A DNA stretch of 64,000 nt. It comes from Sporolactobacillus sp. CQH2019. GTDB lineage: Bacteria > Bacillota > Bacilli > Bacillales > Sporolactobacillaceae. Below the pieces are notes generated by a model. The model saw nothing but the letters and a program-made list of their open reading frames with translations, ran no database searches and was not told where the DNA came from. Location of the stretch: NCBI RefSeq assembly GCF_028765345.1, contig NZ_JARAJZ010000007.1, positions 122,408 to 186,407 of the forward strand, in the 5' to 3' direction. Both the position numbers and the translations under genes were made by a program. Below are positions 46,046 through 54,740 of this stretch, piece by piece. The number at the start of each line of letters is the position of its first letter. Position 1 is the stretch's first letter.

Positions 46046-47251
46046 ATGAAAAAATCAGCTTTGCCTATTGCGATTGTCGGCGGTCTCGTTTTATCAGGAA
46101 CAGTTGGCGGTCATTATGCCCTGGCTGCCACCCCTGTATCGGTTGCTCAGCAGGACATCGGACAGAAGTATGTCTGGGGAGGAAATGACTGCTCAGGGTT
46201 TACAATGAAGGTATTCAGCCAGTTCGGAATCAGCCTGCCGCACAGCGCCGCGGCACAGGCTAATTACGGAACCTACGTCAGCCAAAGTAACCTTCAGCCG
46301 GGCGATCTTGTATTCTTCAGTACGTATGCACCCGGTATTACGCATGTTGGTATCTATGTAGGCGGCGGCTACATGATCAGTTCTGAAAATGAAAAGGTCG
46401 GCGTCCGCGAAACGCAGATTTTCGGGGGCGGTGCTTCAAGTTACTGGGCGCCGAGATATATAACCGCACGTCGTCTGATCAGCAGCGGTTCATCAAATAC
46501 TACTGCGGCAGCAGCGGCTCAGCCGGCTGTTAAATCGGTCAGCACAGCGGCTCCGGCGGCATCGACTCAGTCGAAAGCGGCTTCCCAGCCGTCTTCTGCT
46601 GCTCAGACGTCCGCTTCTTCTCAGCAGCCGGCGTCCGCGCAGACGCAGACATCGTCAGTATCTGCCGCAAGCGCGTCGACCTATAAAGTACAGACGGGAG
46701 ACACTTTATCGGCCATCAGCCTGAAAGTGAACGTGTCCGTCTCCAATCTAAAAGCAATTAACGGGCTTTCTTCAGACAGCATCAAAGCCGGACAAACTCT
46801 GAATCTGAAGGGACAGGCTCTTTCGCAGAAAAGCACGGCGGCAACCGCAGCTCCCGCTGCGGCATCGTCGTCCGCTTCTTCTCAGCCGGCAAGCAGCACA
46901 AAAGCGAGCACGACGGCATCCGCTCCGACCGGAACAACCGTTTCCACGACGAAAACAGCGGCTAAAAATACTTATATCGTCAGCACCGGAGACACGCTCT
47001 GGGCCATTTCGCGGGATAATGGCATCAGCATTCAGAAGATCCAGTGGATTAATCATTTGAAATCGACAACGATCTATCCGGGTCAGAAACTGTCTTTTCA
47101 GAATCCCGCGCAAAAATATACAATTAAGAAGAACGACACACTCTGGGGTATTGCTACGTCTCACGGGATTACCGTCAGCCGGCTGATTCAGGCGAACAAC
47201 CTGACTTCAACGACGATTTATCCGAATCAGCAGCTTGTCATTCCACAATAA
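46046..47251 (+). CDS. Secreted NlpC/P60 endopeptidase with three LysM domains
   Basis: 401 aa from ATG 46046 (CGGAGGGG upstream). A signal peptide (about 1-28, ending in ALAA) is followed directly by the NlpC/P60 catalytic domain (about 30-145; cysteine in NDCSGF, histidine in THVGIYVG). Then comes a long Ala/Ser/Gln linker (about 150-215) and three LysM wall-binding repeats (about 217-260, 315-360, 363-401). The catalytic-first order differs from LytE/CwlS-type enzymes, which have LysM first. It cuts peptidoglycan stem peptides outside the cell, and a WalR box upstream fits growth-linked control. Confidence 0.93.
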   Translation: MKKSALPIAIVGGLVLSGTVGGHYALAATPVSVAQQDIGQKYVWGGNDCSGFTMKVFSQFGISLPHSAAAQANYGTYVSQSNLQPGDLVFFSTYAPGITHVGIYVGGGYMISSENEKVGVRETQIFGGGASSYWAPRYITARRLISSGSSNTTAAAAAQPAVKSVSTAAPAASTQSKAASQPSSAAQTSASSQQPASAQTQTSSVSAASASTYKVQTGDTLSAISLKVNVSVSNLKAINGLSSDSIKAGQTLNLKGQALSQKSTAATAAPAAASSSASSQPASSTKASTTASAPTGTTVSTTKTAAKNTYIVSTGDTLWAISRDNGISIQKIQWINHLKSTTIYPGQKLSFQNPAQKYTIKKNDTLWGIATSHGITVSRLIQANNLTSTTIYPNQQLVIPQ

Positions 47252-47271
47252 AACAGTTGATTTTCAGTCAG

Positions 47272-47309
47272 GAGAGAGCGCCCGCTTTATAACGGACGCT
47301 CTCTTTTTG
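47272..47309 (+). terminator. Intrinsic terminator after the wall hydrolase
   Basis: AGAGAGCG pairs with CGCTCTCT, followed by TTTTTG. Confidence 0.85.
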
Positions 47310-47806
47310 TATCAAAAAAAGAAAATTTTTAAGGATTTTTAAGGATACAGTATAAGCGGACGAAATCAGATAGAAAGTGACAAAAATCTTTCAGATGCCG
47401 ATTGACTCCGTAAATGACATGGACGATAATGAAATATGTGTAAGGCTTTTTGCGGCAACGATCTGTTCATTCGTACAGGCCGGCCTGCTTGTGCTATTTA
47501 AGATTCATATGTCGGAACGGACTTCAGGGGAAAAACCAGGCATAAAAATGAATCGATTTCTCAAACTAAGAAAAATACAGATTATAAACGGCGGAAAATG
47601 TTTTGGTATTTTTGTTTCGGCTAGAAGCATATACACTTAAAAGCCGCCTGAAACGTGTCATTGAAGGCACTGCCGTTCATTAGAACCATTCTGGAACAAT
47701 TGATACCGTTTTATACATGTGTCTGTTAAAAAAATGGGACAAATTGTTGAGATTTGTCCGGGCCGATCTTATTTTCGGAGATCAGATGAGAGGAGGTCGA
47801 CATCCT
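47310..47806. other. 497-bp stretch upstream of murT
   Basis: It holds a GTG-started 87-codon frame (47377-47640) that does not look like protein, and the upstream in-frame extension of murT. No other structure is evident. Confidence 0.35.
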
Positions 47807-49186
47807 TTGCCGGCTATTAATACGTATATGGCAATATTGACAAACAGAGGGGTAAAAAAGTTTATCCAGCTGATGCATCAGGGACATGGGAATACTCTGT
47901 CCGGAGAATTGGCAAGAATGATTGATCCCCGCATTTTGAAAAAGCTATCCAGTACAATGAATGTGATTGCAGTGACCGGAACGAACGGAAAAACCACGAC
48001 CTGCAATTTGATTTCGAATATTTTTAAGTCCGGGCACATCCCGTCGGTTCACAACTCTTTAGGCAATAATCTCATGTCGGGCATTACGACGGCATTTATT
48101 GACGACGCCGGGCTTAACGGAAAAATGAAGGATAAGTGGGCGATCGTTGAAGTCGATGAGGCGACAATGGTTCCTTTGCTGAAAGAAATTACGCCCAAAA
48201 TCATTGTGATTAATAATTTTTTCAGAGACCAGCTCGATCGCTACGGAGAAATTGATTTATTGATTGAAAAAATTTATAAAGCGATTGAAAAAGTCGACGC
48301 CAAGCTTGTTTTAAATGCCGATGATCCGTTTGTCAACCGTTTTTCCGATCTCAAGAATGAAAAAATATACTTCGGCATCGGTGCCGATGCGATTCATTTT
48401 GAAAAAAACAGTATGGCGGATTCAAAATATTGCCCGAATTGCGGCAGACCGCTTCATTATTCGCAAACTTTTTACGGACAGCTCGGTTACTACTCCTGTG
48501 AATGCGGTTTTAAAAGACACGATCCGAAGTTTGAGGTGGAGAACGTCCGAAAAGCGGAGCACGGCTATCAACTGACCATTAATCAATCGGACTATATCCT
48601 CGGTCTTTCAGGCGTCCACAACATTTATAATGCACTGGCGGCTTTTTCTGTCGCCCAGGAAATCAGGATTCCTATTGAAGCTGTTAGAGAGGGATTAGAG
48701 ACATACAGCGTCAGGAACGGCAGAATGACGACGTATCTGTTCAATCATACGCGTCAAGTACTGAACCTTGTGAAAAATCCTGCCGGCTATAATATAACGA
48801 TTTCAGAGGTCAACGATGATCCTCAAAAAAAACAAATTGTGCTCTTTCTAAACGATTTTGCAGCAGACGGCGAGGATATTTCCTGGATCTGGGATGTGGA
48901 TTTTGAGAAATTCAGAAATGAGAAAGTGTGGCAGATTATTTGCAGCGGCACGAGGGCGTATGATCTGGCCATCAGGCTGAAATACGCCGAGATCGGGGAA
49001 GAAAAGGTCAGAATCATTCCCAATTTGAAAAAAGCAATCGACCAGGCTCTCGAATCCGCTTCCCTGACCTACTACCTGCCGAACTATACACCGCTTGAAC
49101 ATGTCAGAAGTTATCTGGAATTAAGGACACAGTCCGATCAGTCTCTTTCCGTCCCGGAAAAAAGGATGGTCCGCAATCAGACGTGA
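47807..49186 (+). CDS. murT: Lipid II isoglutaminyl synthase subunit MurT
   Basis: 459 aa from TTG 47807, chosen for AGGAGG 10 nt upstream; the frame is open to ATG 47717. It is a Mur-ligase-like ATPase that, with GatD, amidates D-Glu of lipid II. The ATP P-loop is VTGTNGKTTT, a Cys4 zinc ribbon (CPNCG ... CECG) is inserted near residue 210, and the DUF1727 C-terminal region includes LAKNPAG-like LVKNPAG and LNDFAADGEDISW. Staphylococcus MurT is about 437 aa. gatD follows 66 bp later. Confidence 0.93.
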   Translation: MPAINTYMAILTNRGVKKFIQLMHQGHGNTLSGELARMIDPRILKKLSSTMNVIAVTGTNGKTTTCNLISNIFKSGHIPSVHNSLGNNLMSGITTAFIDDAGLNGKMKDKWAIVEVDEATMVPLLKEITPKIIVINNFFRDQLDRYGEIDLLIEKIYKAIEKVDAKLVLNADDPFVNRFSDLKNEKIYFGIGADAIHFEKNSMADSKYCPNCGRPLHYSQTFYGQLGYYSCECGFKRHDPKFEVENVRKAEHGYQLTINQSDYILGLSGVHNIYNALAAFSVAQEIRIPIEAVREGLETYSVRNGRMTTYLFNHTRQVLNLVKNPAGYNITISEVNDDPQKKQIVLFLNDFAADGEDISWIWDVDFEKFRNEKVWQIICSGTRAYDLAIRLKYAEIGEEKVRIIPNLKKAIDQALESASLTYYLPNYTPLEHVRSYLELRTQSDQSLSVPEKRMVRNQT

Positions 49187-49252
49187 TTCCGGGGAAAGCG
49201 GATGGCAGAGGGCGAGGCAAGCGCCGCTACACAATAAGAAGGAGTTCTTAAA

Positions 49253-49975
49253 TTGAAATCGCTGACTCTTTTTCATTTCTTCCCGGATAAGTTAAACCTT
49301 TATGGCGACCGGGGGAATATTCTAACATTGAAGAAAAGGTGCGAATGGCGTGAAATCTCATTGAACATCGTACCTATTAATAAAATTGATCAGGCGAGCG
49401 ACGTTCCGCTCTCCCAGGCCGATATTCTTTTTATCGGCGGCGGGAGCGACCGGGAACAGGCTCTTTGTACGGAAGAATTAAAAAAGATCAGGGATGGTTT
49501 CAAATCTGCTGTAGAAGACGGGACCTCTTGTCTGGCTGTATGCGGCGGATACCAGTTTCTGGGCAACTATTATCAGATGCTGAACGGCGAGAAACTTGAG
49601 GGGCTGGGTATTGTCGATTTTTACACGATTTCAAAGGAAAACCGGCTGGTCGGAGACGTCCTGATCGAGTCGGAAACGTTTGGCAGACTGGTCGGATTTG
49701 AGAACCATGCGGGCCAGACCTTCCACCCTTACGAACCGCTCGGTACGGTTATTAAAGGCTATGGAAACAACAAAAGGGATAAGAAAGAGGGGCTCGTCTA
49801 TAAACATTTAATCGGAACGTATCTCCACGGCCCCGTTCTTCCGAAAAATCCTTCCATTGCTGATTTTCTTATCGGCAATGCACTCGATCGCAAGTACGGC
49901 CGGACAGAACTCGCGGATCTGGATGATTCGTGGGAACATGCAGCAGCCGAGAAAGTGTGGGGCAGATACGGATGA
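49253..49975 (+). CDS. gatD: Lipid II isoglutaminyl synthase subunit GatD
   Basis: 240 aa, TTG start (AGAAGGAG, 8 nt). A CobB/CobQ-type glutamine amidotransferase supplying ammonia to MurT. The nucleophile is Cys97 in VCGGYQ and the histidine His192 in YLHGP, close to Staphylococcus GatD (94/189). Also visible are FIGGGSDREQ and GFENHAGQT. The murT-gatD pair gives stem peptides with isoglutamine, important for crosslinking. Confidence 0.94.
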   Translation: MKSLTLFHFFPDKLNLYGDRGNILTLKKRCEWREISLNIVPINKIDQASDVPLSQADILFIGGGSDREQALCTEELKKIRDGFKSAVEDGTSCLAVCGGYQFLGNYYQMLNGEKLEGLGIVDFYTISKENRLVGDVLIESETFGRLVGFENHAGQTFHPYEPLGTVIKGYGNNKRDKKEGLVYKHLIGTYLHGPVLPKNPSIADFLIGNALDRKYGRTELADLDDSWEHAAAEKVWGRYG

Positions 49976-50140
49976 TTTTCTATCGGGAATCCGCCTTGCC
50001 TTATTAAATAAATCATCGAAATCACGTGCCGGTATCGTCAGAACCGGCCTTTTTAATGCCCTTTTTTCAAAGCGCAGGAGAGAGGCTGATCGACTGTCGC
50101 TGCACCGGCGAATTCCGGGCACTGAACGGCTTATATAAAA

Positions 50141-50353
50141 TCAGATTGAAGAATCGCTGCTGCCCTGCCCGATTTCGATCAGATTCATCCAGCCGTTCTG
50201 GATCGCAAGTTCTGTCGGCCTGCCGGTTTCATCGATCATATGAAAGGCGACAAGCTCATTGAATAATTCTTTGTAGCTGAGGCCATAAAACGACCTGAGC
50301 TGCTCGGATCCGATCGGCAGCTTTTCTTTGTATTCCTGTTCTTGTTCTTCCAT
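50141..50353 (-). CDS. Small hypothetical protein, 70 aa
   Basis: AAGGAGAT lies about 7 nt before ATG 50353, supporting translation. An acidic N-terminus precedes a compact helical region (LRSFYGLSYKELFNELVAF), then PTELAIQNGWMNLIE. The PTxxAIxxGW wording resembles C-terminal winged-helix pieces of phage antirepressors, but I cannot place the family. It is convergent with gatD. Confidence 0.6.
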   Translation of the reverse strand: MEEQEQEYKEKLPIGSEQLRSFYGLSYKELFNELVAFHMIDETGRPTELAIQNGWMNLIEIGQGSSDSSI

Positions 50354-50743
50354 TTGATTTATCTCCTTTATATGTGGTCTGAGAGTTTCTCCGGATAAAA
50401 AGGAACCCGGTCGGGCTTTGCTGAATCATTCCATGCTGACGCTGGTGAAAGGCGAATTTTTTTGCTTAATTTTTATTTCAATAACGTGACGGCCGATCCC
50501 TTCTCTGCTAAGCGTCGGCCGCGGAAAAGCGCTCGACAGAAAAAACCTATTTATTAAAATATACGTTCCCCAGGGGACAAGATTTAACGTTTGTACAAAT
50601 TATCATGCAGAAACCGCATCTTTTTTCAGTACCTGTTTGTTGAATCGGAGAAAAAGAAGGAGAAATATTTTACAAAGCAGCGAGAAGGAGGCAAAGAATC
50701 AGGAGACGATCCGAAACGGCGCTGTCAGAACTGTTTAGCTGAA
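50354..50743. other. 390-bp stretch without a gene
   Basis: No gene, clear repeat or terminator was found. It contains the probable promoter of the 70-aa gene on the minus strand. Confidence 0.35.
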
Positions 50744-50775
50744 AAATAAAAAACACCCGGACATAAATCCAGATG
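50744..50775 (-). terminator. Terminator of the 65-aa gene
   Basis: On the minus strand, CATCTGGA pairs with TCCGGGTG (two G-T pairs), followed by TTTTTTATTTT. Confidence 0.7.
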
Positions 50776-50787
50776 CTTCAAAAAAAA

Positions 50788-50985
50788 TCAGGCACGTACG
50801 TCAATGAATTTTCCCGTCGTTCCGCTGTTGTCAATGTCCCGGCTGCCCGCTTTGTCACTATCATTGTCGTGATCCTGGTCTGTAGAAACAGCCTGGTTCT
50901 GTACGGCAGTCTGCTGCGAACGCTGAGTTTGAGATTGCTGATAAACAGCAAAAGAAGAAGGGCTTGAAACACCGCTTACTGGCAT
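50788..50985 (-). CDS. Small disordered hypothetical protein, 65 aa
   Basis: GGGGAGGTG sits about 6 nt before ATG 50985 and a terminator follows, so this is a real gene. The protein is rich in Ser, Gln, Asp and Asn (for example QSQTQRSQQTAVQNQ) with no hydrophobic core, and ends in TGKFIDVRA. I do not recognise the family. The overlapping plus-strand frame at 50773 has no ribosome site. Confidence 0.65.
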   Translation of the reverse strand: MPVSGVSSPSSFAVYQQSQTQRSQQTAVQNQAVSTDQDHDNDSDKAGSRDIDNSGTTGKFIDVRA

Positions 50986-51274
50986 ATTTTCACCTCCCCG
51001 TCAGTTGATATATCGGAATCCCCGCATTAAATGTTATATAAGCAGGCCGATTGTCACATCCATCAAAATAATTACATGACAATAGGGCAAAATATTTAAT
51101 TATGTTATAATTAATAATTTGGTTATAAATAATAATTATAAAACCTTCAGTAAAAAAGGATATTGTTCGGAAGTCTCTGTTTTCCGCTCATTTTTCCGCT
51201 TTATTCGGGGAAAATTATAAATAGAAATGGAATTTTTTTTCTTTACAAACGAAACTTTTGGAACTAAGCTAGAC

Positions 51275-51280
51275 TATAAT
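51275..51280 (+). promoter_or_regulatory. -10 box of the kimA leader
   Basis: TATAAT about 20 bp before the riboswitch; the -35 is not clear. Confidence 0.5.
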
Positions 51281-51298
51281 CTAATCATAGCTTAAATC

Positions 51299-51432
51299 TT
51301 AAATCGCTTAATTCGTTACGAAGCGGGGGAACCAGTGGCGGCGAAAGCCGCATGGGGTGAATCCTTTTACAGGAAGGGCAACTTCTTATGCCCGAATCCG
51401 TCAGCTAACCTCGCCAGCGTTCAAGGAGAAGG
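51299..51432 (+). ncRNA. ydaO/yuaA c-di-AMP riboswitch
   Basis: The conserved aptamer blocks are all present in order: ACGAAGCGGGGGAACCA, GGGGTGAATCC, AGGAAGGGCAACTTCT, CCCGAATCCGTCAGCTAACC and TCAAGGAGAA. The aptamer binds two c-di-AMP molecules. It lies directly upstream of the potassium importer and is followed by a terminator, giving an OFF switch when c-di-AMP is high. Confidence 0.95.
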
Positions 51433-51458
51433 TTGCGGCAGCTGGTATAGTCTGAATG

Positions 51459-51488
51459 AAACCGCAGAGCCTGTGCTCTGCGGTTTTT
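51459..51488 (+). terminator. Riboswitch-controlled terminator
   Basis: AAACCGCAGAG pairs perfectly with CTCTGCGGTTT, followed by a T5 run. This is the expression platform. Confidence 0.92.
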
Positions 51489-51535
51489 GCCTCTCTTCGA
51501 AAACAGTTTGGGAATTAAGGAAAGGTGAGGTATTC

Positions 51536-53440
51536 ATGGGTGAGGTTGAGTGGTTGAATATTTTTGTGATTATCGTTGTCGCTTTTGTAGGCTGGCAGGC
51601 CATTTCGCATTTTAACTTTGTGAAGCACCTGCTGATCGGCCGGCCGATGAAGAGTGAAGCGTTACGATCCAATCGTACACTGTTATTATGGTGGATCGCT
51701 CTGCCGGTTTTATCTGCGGATCTGTATTCATCCGTCGCTTACGGCCCCGAGTCAGGCATGACCGAACTCGTTCAGCTGGGTCCGGGTGCGAAGTGGCTGA
51801 TTCTTCCTCTGACGGCTGCGACGGTCGTGCTGCTCGTAATATTAATCAGTTCCTATATTATGGGCGTTATTGCCTATCCAAACGGCGGCGGCGCCTATGC
51901 GATTGCGAAAAATAATTTCAGGCAGCCGTGGGTGGCCGTTACGGCATCAAGCGCGCTGCTCATCGATTATGTACTGACGGTGGCCGTTTCTGTCTCAGCG
52001 GCCATAGCGTCTATTGCCTCCGCCTATCCAGCTGTTTCCCCCTATCGGACAACGCTTGCTTTAATTTGCATTCTCGCGCTGGTCATTATCAACATGCGCG
52101 GCGTTGCCGATGCGGCCAGCCTGCTTGCCTGGCCGACTTTTTTATTCATGGCCAGTATGCTTGCCCTGATCTTTTTCGGTTTTGCCGATGAAATGCGGCA
52201 CGGCTTCGTCCAGGCGGCAACGCCTGCGTTCGGAACGGTGCCGAAGGATCTGACCGTCCTGCTGATTTTAAAGGCGTTCAGTTCCACTTGCTCGGCTCTG
52301 ACCGGCATCGAAACGATTTCCAACTCGGTGCCGATTTTCCGTGAACCCAAACAAAAAAATGCGATAAAAACTTATGTGGCTCTGGGGATCATCGAAGGCG
52401 TGACGCTGCTTGGCTATGCCTATCATCTGTATGTCCGCGGCATATCCGTTAATCCAAACAATACGATGCTGTCGCAATTGGCGGGTGTCACTTTTGGTCA
52501 TGGATGGGTTTACCAGCTGATTATCTGGTCGACTTTTGCTGTTCTTATCCTGGCTGCCAATTCTACCTTCAATGGTTTTTCACAGCTGGCGGCGATCGTC
52601 GCTTCGGACGGCTATCTTCCGCGCAAACTGGCACAGCGCGGCGACCGCTTGTCCTATTCCAACGGCATACTGATGGTGGCGGCGCTTGCCAGTCTGCTCG
52701 TCGCCATCTTTCATTCCAGGACAAACAGTCTGATCCCGCTTTATGCAATCGGTGTATTTGTTTCCTTTACCATCGCCCAGGTGGGGCTTGTCCGCCGCTG
52801 GAATCGTGTGAAGGGGCGCCATTGGCGGGCATATCGGGCGATTAACGGCATCGGCGCCGTCGTGACAGCGGTAGTCGCGCTCATCTTCGCAGTGACGAAG
52901 TTTACGGGCGGTGCCTGGATGATTATTGTTATTCTGCCGCTTTTTGTCCATTTCTCATTGACCATATCGCGGCACTATCAGGAAGTTGCCGGGCAGCTTC
53001 ACATTGACCTGGTGAAAGATCGCCCGGTCGCTCATAAAGTCACCTCGATTGTTCTTATTTCCGGCATCCAACGCGTGGTGAATAACACTTTGTCGTTTGC
53101 CAAGAGTCTCGATACCCATGTCATCGCCGTCTATGTCGGTTTTGACGATGCGTCGATAGAAAAGGTCCGGAAACGCTGGCAGGAATGGGGCTCACCGTGC
53201 GAACTGATCGTGCTTAAAAGCCAGTATCGCTCTCTGCTCGCACCGATCGCCTCTTTTATCCGCAAACTGGAGGCTGAAAAGGGCAAAGAAGATTATATCC
53301 ATATTCTGCTGCCCCAATTCATTATGAAGAAGGGCTGGCACAACTTGCTGCACAATCAGAGCGCATTGATTCTCCGCACCTGGCTGGTTCTGCACAAAGA
53401 TGTGGTTGTCACGACTGTTCCGTTCCATTTGAAAAAGTGA
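51536..53440 (+). CDS. kimA: High-affinity potassium importer KimA
   Basis: 634 aa from ATG 51536 (AAAGGTGAGG). The KUP/APC-type family has twelve transmembrane helices (about 1-455), with LSADLYSSVAYGPE and NGGGAYAIAKNN in the substrate path. The cytosolic C-terminal domain (about 470-634) is where c-di-AMP binds in KimA homologues. Proton-driven K+ uptake is expected. The riboswitch upstream adds a second c-di-AMP control level. B. subtilis KimA (YdaO) is 607 aa. Confidence 0.94.
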   Translation: MGEVEWLNIFVIIVVAFVGWQAISHFNFVKHLLIGRPMKSEALRSNRTLLLWWIALPVLSADLYSSVAYGPESGMTELVQLGPGAKWLILPLTAATVVLLVILISSYIMGVIAYPNGGGAYAIAKNNFRQPWVAVTASSALLIDYVLTVAVSVSAAIASIASAYPAVSPYRTTLALICILALVIINMRGVADAASLLAWPTFLFMASMLALIFFGFADEMRHGFVQAATPAFGTVPKDLTVLLILKAFSSTCSALTGIETISNSVPIFREPKQKNAIKTYVALGIIEGVTLLGYAYHLYVRGISVNPNNTMLSQLAGVTFGHGWVYQLIIWSTFAVLILAANSTFNGFSQLAAIVASDGYLPRKLAQRGDRLSYSNGILMVAALASLLVAIFHSRTNSLIPLYAIGVFVSFTIAQVGLVRRWNRVKGRHWRAYRAINGIGAVVTAVVALIFAVTKFTGGAWMIIVILPLFVHFSLTISRHYQEVAGQLHIDLVKDRPVAHKVTSIVLISGIQRVVNNTLSFAKSLDTHVIAVYVGFDDASIEKVRKRWQEWGSPCELIVLKSQYRSLLAPIASFIRKLEAEKGKEDYIHILLPQFIMKKGWHNLLHNQSALILRTWLVLHKDVVVTTVPFHLKK

Positions 53441-53618
53441 GGCATATTTTCAGATCGTCTGTTTTTGAATCTGAGAAACTGTTGAGCCAGCTCTTTCGCC
53501 GGATTGTTCATGATGGATTTCAAAGCGATTAAGAATGAAGCTTAAAAAAGTTGAATGCTTTATTCCATGTTACGTAAAGTATCAGAAGGTTTTGGCCTGA
53601 TAAACCAAGGTCAGGAAT

Positions 53619-53662
53619 AGAAACGGCCGGCATGAGCATTTTCACTCATGCCGGCCGTTTCT
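53619..53662. terminator. Perfect 18-bp bidirectional terminator
   Basis: The arms 53619-53636 and 53645-53662 are fully complementary around an 8-nt loop, with short A and T flanks. It lies between the convergent kimA and Cof genes and resembles in form the hairpin at 1487. Confidence 0.8.
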
Positions 53663-53695
53663 ATTGAATAGGGTGCTTTTCTTGAATCGAGTGAT

Positions 53696-54508
53696 TCACC
53701 GGTTCAGCACAAACCTTTCGACAGCGTAAGCGACGCCGTCTTCCGTATTGGTCCCGGTGATAAATTGAGCCGTTGCTTTCACACGGTCGATCGCATTTCC
53801 CATAGCCACGCCTAAGCCTGCATAGCGAATCATAGCCAGGTCGTTTTCCTGGTCGCCGAGCGCCATCATTTCACCGGCGTGAATACCGAGGCGGCGGCCG
53901 AGTGCCTGCAGACCTTTGCCTTTATCGACTTCTTTGTTCATAATTTCCAGGAGGATCGGCCTCGATTTCATAAGGGTGTATCTCTCCGTAAAAAAGGAGG
54001 GAATCCGGCTGATCGCCTGATCCAGGGTCGGCTGATCGGTACAGAAAATCGCTTTGTTGATTTTCAGATCGTCCGGCAATGTATCCATCGATACACGGAC
54101 GAACGGAAGCGCCGTCATGATATTTCCGTACAGTGAAGGCCTCCCTTTGGGCGGCGCCGGGCTGTATATTTTCTCCAGATCAATAAAGTTCATCGGCACA
54201 CCCAGCTCGCGGCTCAGGTCATAGAGCGAAACGACGTCGCTTTTGGTCAGAATCTTCTCGGATAAAACTTCTCCCGTGTCCGTTTTCTGTACGAGACCGC
54301 CGTTGTAGGTAATGGCGTAGTCGCCGTTTTCTCTCAGCCCCAACTCATCCAAATAATGGGCGATGCCGAGCAGCGGCCTGCCCGAACACAGAACCACCCG
54401 GACCCCCTGTTTTTTGGCTTCTTTCAGTACAGCCTGCGTTTTCGCTGTAATGGTTTTCTGATCATTCAGCAAGGTTCCGTCCAGATCAATAGCGATTAGT
54501 TTAATCAT
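53696..54508 (-). CDS. Cof-type HAD phosphatase
   Basis: 270 aa. HAD motif I is DLDGTLLND, motif II CSGRP, motif III a lysine region (about K195) and motif IV GDQENDLAMI. A C2-type cap lies at about 85-190. The Cof family in Bacilli dephosphorylates sugar phosphates, FMN or PLP. It is a single gene and its substrate is unknown. Confidence 0.92.
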   Translation of the reverse strand: MIKLIAIDLDGTLLNDQKTITAKTQAVLKEAKKQGVRVVLCSGRPLLGIAHYLDELGLRENGDYAITYNGGLVQKTDTGEVLSEKILTKSDVVSLYDLSRELGVPMNFIDLEKIYSPAPPKGRPSLYGNIMTALPFVRVSMDTLPDDLKINKAIFCTDQPTLDQAISRIPSFFTERYTLMKSRPILLEIMNKEVDKGKGLQALGRRLGIHAGEMMALGDQENDLAMIRYAGLGVAMGNAIDRVKATAQFITGTNTEDGVAYAVERFVLNR

Positions 54509-54740
54509 TCATTTTTCCTCCATGAAAGAGCACTTTTCATAATAAGTTAAGTATACTGCTTTCTCTTTCGAAGTGGGAGCCGGAGGCCTGAATGACTGCG
54601 ATCCTGTCACTAGCGATCATGAGATTGAAAAGACATGATTGAATTCGGCGCGTGCCTTCCGTTTTACAAGACGGCCCGGCAATAGTATACTCAAAACAAA
54701 GTTTGACTTATATAACCGACCATATTGGGGGAAATACGAC

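Noticed and set aside
47377-47640. 87-codon GTG-started frame before murT
   Set aside because: There is no ribosome site and it does not read like a protein.
50773-50967. Plus-strand frame opposite the 65-aa gene
   Set aside because: It lacks a ribosome site, whereas the minus-strand gene has both a ribosome site and a terminator.
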